This document shows, one piece after another, positions 24,157-25,533 of a DNA stretch of 25,533 nucleotides; the first letter of the stretch is position 1; each line of letters opens with the position of its first letter. A program made the position numbers and the translations under genes. Source of the DNA: Flavobacteriales bacterium UBA5933 (GTDB lineage: Bacteria > Bacteroidota > Bacteroidia > Flavobacteriales > Weeksellaceae); the NCBI GenBank assembly GCA_002430925.1, contig DJDD01000131.1, positions 86,060 to 111,592 of the forward strand. The letters run 5' to 3'. A model generated the notes under the pieces. The model was not told where the DNA came from and searched no databases. It saw only the letters and a program-made list of their open reading frames with translations.

Positions 24157-24184
24157 ATTAAGTAATGATTAATCAATAAATTTG
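24153..24184 (+). promoter_or_regulatory. promoter of the GAF-protein and rsmG unit
   Basis: TTTG (24153-24156) and TAAATTTG (24177-24184) are 20 nt apart, an exact fit to the Bacteroidota -33/-7 pattern, 20 nt before the ATG at 24205. Confidence 0.7.
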
Positions 24185-24204
24185 TTTTTTTATACAAGAG
24201 AATA

Positions 24205-24651
24205 ATGCAAGAATTAAATAAAAGAGTTGATGTAATTATTGATGGTAATTTTTCAACAGAAGATAAACTTCAGAAAATTTGTCAATTATTAAGTGATGAA
24301 ATTTCTTATTACAATTGGGTAGGTTTTTATTTTAAGAATGGAGATAAAAATGAGTTGAAACTTGGACCTTACGTAGGTGCAGAAACAGATCATACAATTA
24401 TTCCTTATGGAAAAGGAATCTGTGGTCAAGTGGCAGAATCTAACGAAACGTTTGTTGTACCAGATGTTTATGCACAAGATAATTATTTAGCTTGTTCTAT
24501 AGAAACAAAAGCAGAAATTGTAGTTCCGATTTTTAAAGACGGAGAAAATGTTGGTCAAATAGATATTGATTCTCATACAATAAATCCATTTACAGAAGAC
24601 GATACAAAGATATTAGATTATATTTGCGCTCGTGTTTCAGAAATAATTTAA
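24205..24651 (+). CDS. GAF-domain protein, free methionine-(R)-sulfoxide reductase type
   Basis: A 148-residue single GAF domain of the fRMsr (MsrC/YebR) kind, which reduces free methionine-(R)-sulfoxide in the cytosol. The family signature is seen in NWVGFYF, then YGKGICGQVAESNETFVVPDVYAQDNYLACSIETKAEIVVPIF and GQIDIDSHTINPFTEDD. Cys97 (YLAC) corresponds to the catalytic cysteine and Cys73 (GICG) to the resolving one. The third family cysteine, normally about ten residues before GICG, is absent (GAETDHTIIPYGKG). rsmG follows 4 nt after the stop, so they form one unit. An alternative is a sensory GAF protein, but the motifs favour the reductase. Confidence 0.8.
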   Translation: MQELNKRVDVIIDGNFSTEDKLQKICQLLSDEISYYNWVGFYFKNGDKNELKLGPYVGAETDHTIIPYGKGICGQVAESNETFVVPDVYAQDNYLACSIETKAEIVVPIFKDGENVGQIDIDSHTINPFTEDDTKILDYICARVSEII

Positions 24652-24655
24652 TTTA

Positions 24656-25285
24656 ATGATTGATATAATTTTAAAATACTTTCCTAATTTATCAGAAAAG
24701 CAAATAGAACAATTTTCTAAAGTTGGTGATTTGTATAAAGAATGGAATGACCAAATAAATGTTGTTTCTCGTAAAGATATCGACGAAATTTATGTGAATC
24801 ATATATTACATTCTTTAGCGATAGCCAAAGTAATGGAATTTGCTGATGGTTCTGATGTTTTAGATGTTGGTACAGGAGGAGGATTACCAGGTATTCCTTT
24901 GGCAATATTATTTCCTAATGTCAATTTTCATTTGGTAGATTCTATCGGTAAAAAAATAAAAGTTGTACAAGGGGTTGCAGATGGACTTGGTTTAACGAAT
25001 GTAAAAGCAGAACAAAAACGAGCAGAAGAAATAAAAGATAAATATGATTTCGTAGTTTCTAGAGCTGTAACTGCTATGCCAAGATTCGCTGGTTGGATAA
25101 GAGGTAAATTCAAAAAAGAATCTATAAATCCTTTTCCAAACGGATTATTATATCTAAAAGGAGGAGATTTATCAGAGGAATTAGCCGATTTTCCAAAAGC
25201 TGTATTGTTTGATATACAAAACTTTTTTGAAGAAGATTTTTTTGAAACTAAAAAAGTCGTTTATCTTGAAAAGAAAGATATATAA
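24656..25285 (+). CDS. rsmG: 16S rRNA (guanine-N7)-methyltransferase
   Basis: RsmG (GidB) methylates N7 of G527 in 16S rRNA with SAM; loss gives low-level streptomycin resistance in other bacteria. The 209-residue protein has the Rossmann SAM loop VLDVGTGGGLPGIPLAILFP (about 68-87), the following VHLVDSIGKKI-type strand, and VVSRAVTAMPRFAGW, all standard. Start at the ATG 4 nt after the previous stop gives the usual N-terminus (LKYFPNLSEKQIEQFSKVGDLYKEWNDQINVVSRKD). A strong terminator follows at 25295-25331. Confidence 0.95.
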   Translation: MIDIILKYFPNLSEKQIEQFSKVGDLYKEWNDQINVVSRKDIDEIYVNHILHSLAIAKVMEFADGSDVLDVGTGGGLPGIPLAILFPNVNFHLVDSIGKKIKVVQGVADGLGLTNVKAEQKRAEEIKDKYDFVVSRAVTAMPRFAGWIRGKFKKESINPFPNGLLYLKGGDLSEELADFPKAVLFDIQNFFEEDFFETKKVVYLEKKDI

Positions 25286-25294
25286 TTAAAATAT

Positions 25295-25331
25295 AGCAGA
25301 GTCCGATTTTTAATCGGACTCTGCTTTTTTA
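25295..25331 (+). terminator. intrinsic terminator after rsmG
   Basis: AGCAGAGTCCGATT (25295-25308) pairs perfectly with AATCGGACTCTGCT (25312-25325), a 14-bp stem with a TTT loop and a T run. Confidence 0.95.
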
Positions 25332-25389
25332 TCACTAGATTATTAATACAAAAGCTGTTTTAACTTTTTTTAATTATATTTATTTTCTT

Positions 25390-25533
25390 GGGCAATTGCT
25401 TCGCACCGTGCTTTTACGCTATATCTTTTTAGATTGGTTATTGCATTTCTAGTTGGTGATTACATTTCGGATTGATCATTGAGCGAAGCCGAAATGCAAT
25501 GACCAAGTCGAGCTATCCAATCTAAAAAGGATG
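25390..25533 (-). repeat. dispersed structured repeat, copy D (cut by window edge)
   Basis: Read on the minus strand: an outer 13-bp stem (CTTTTTAGATTGG, 25425-25437 with 25517-25529) and an inner 18-nt inverted pair (25453-25470 with 25489-25506, 16 of 18) beginning TTGGTGATTACATTTCGG. The TGC-GAA-GCA mini-hairpin is at 25397-25405 and GCCC at 25390-25393. This copy is longer than the others because a second hairpin sits in its stem. The left arm lies beyond the window edge. Confidence 0.7.

Noticed and set aside
1371..25533. CRISPR array
   Set aside because: The repeats lie thousands of bases apart in gaps, vary in length and have no regular spacers.

Overview
The window looks like a core-chromosome segment of an AT-rich member of the Flavobacteriia. 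The gene content (exosortase XrtF pair, Porin_10-type porin, TonB-dependent siderophore receptor), short gaps without clear Shine-Dalgarno sequences and repeated TAnnTTTG promoter -7 motifs all point there. Weeksellaceae, perhaps close to Empedobacter, is my guess from gene content and base composition; it is not proven.

Layout. 1-1090 (minus): a GNAT acetyltransferase broken by an in-frame stop, then a secreted protein of unknown function. 1091-1570: an intergenic region with a 185-bp nested palindrome bounded by 19-bp inverted repeats, a member of a dispersed structured repeat, and the metQ terminator. 1571-4067 (minus): the methionine ABC importer metN-metI-metQ with a promoter and a hairpin leader. 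4311-5927 (minus): a small GNAT and a stand-alone SWIM zinc-finger protein. 6217-7105: two small membrane proteins. 7244-9421 (plus): folE and cysS. 9517-14475 (plus): putative porin, TonB-dependent siderophore receptor and a secreted thioredoxin-fold protein. 14521-17068 (minus): folA, a zinc-ribbon protein split in two at a run of ten A, and a class D beta-lactamase. 17136-21293 (minus): secreted M1 aminopeptidase, ferritin and thyA. 21339-23089 (plus): small membrane protein, rlmB, and a membrane protein preceded by six AAAAC units. 23124-24105 (minus): exosortase XrtF and its partner. 24205-25285 (plus): a GAF-domain protein of the free methionine-(R)-sulfoxide reductase type and rsmG.

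Functional links. folE, folA and thyA are all folate or thymidylate genes but sit in separate units. The porin, siderophore receptor and secreted thioredoxin-like protein form an envelope block, and ferritin lies further on. metNIQ and the GAF-type reductase both concern methionine but lie 20 kb apart.

I see no CRISPR array, insertion sequence with transposase, prophage, rRNA or tRNA. The least explained signals are the four-copy structured repeat family with copy-specific but self-complementary stems, the nested palindrome at 1124-1308, the A10 frameshift inside the folA-oxa unit, and the altered YGN motif of the beta-lactamase.
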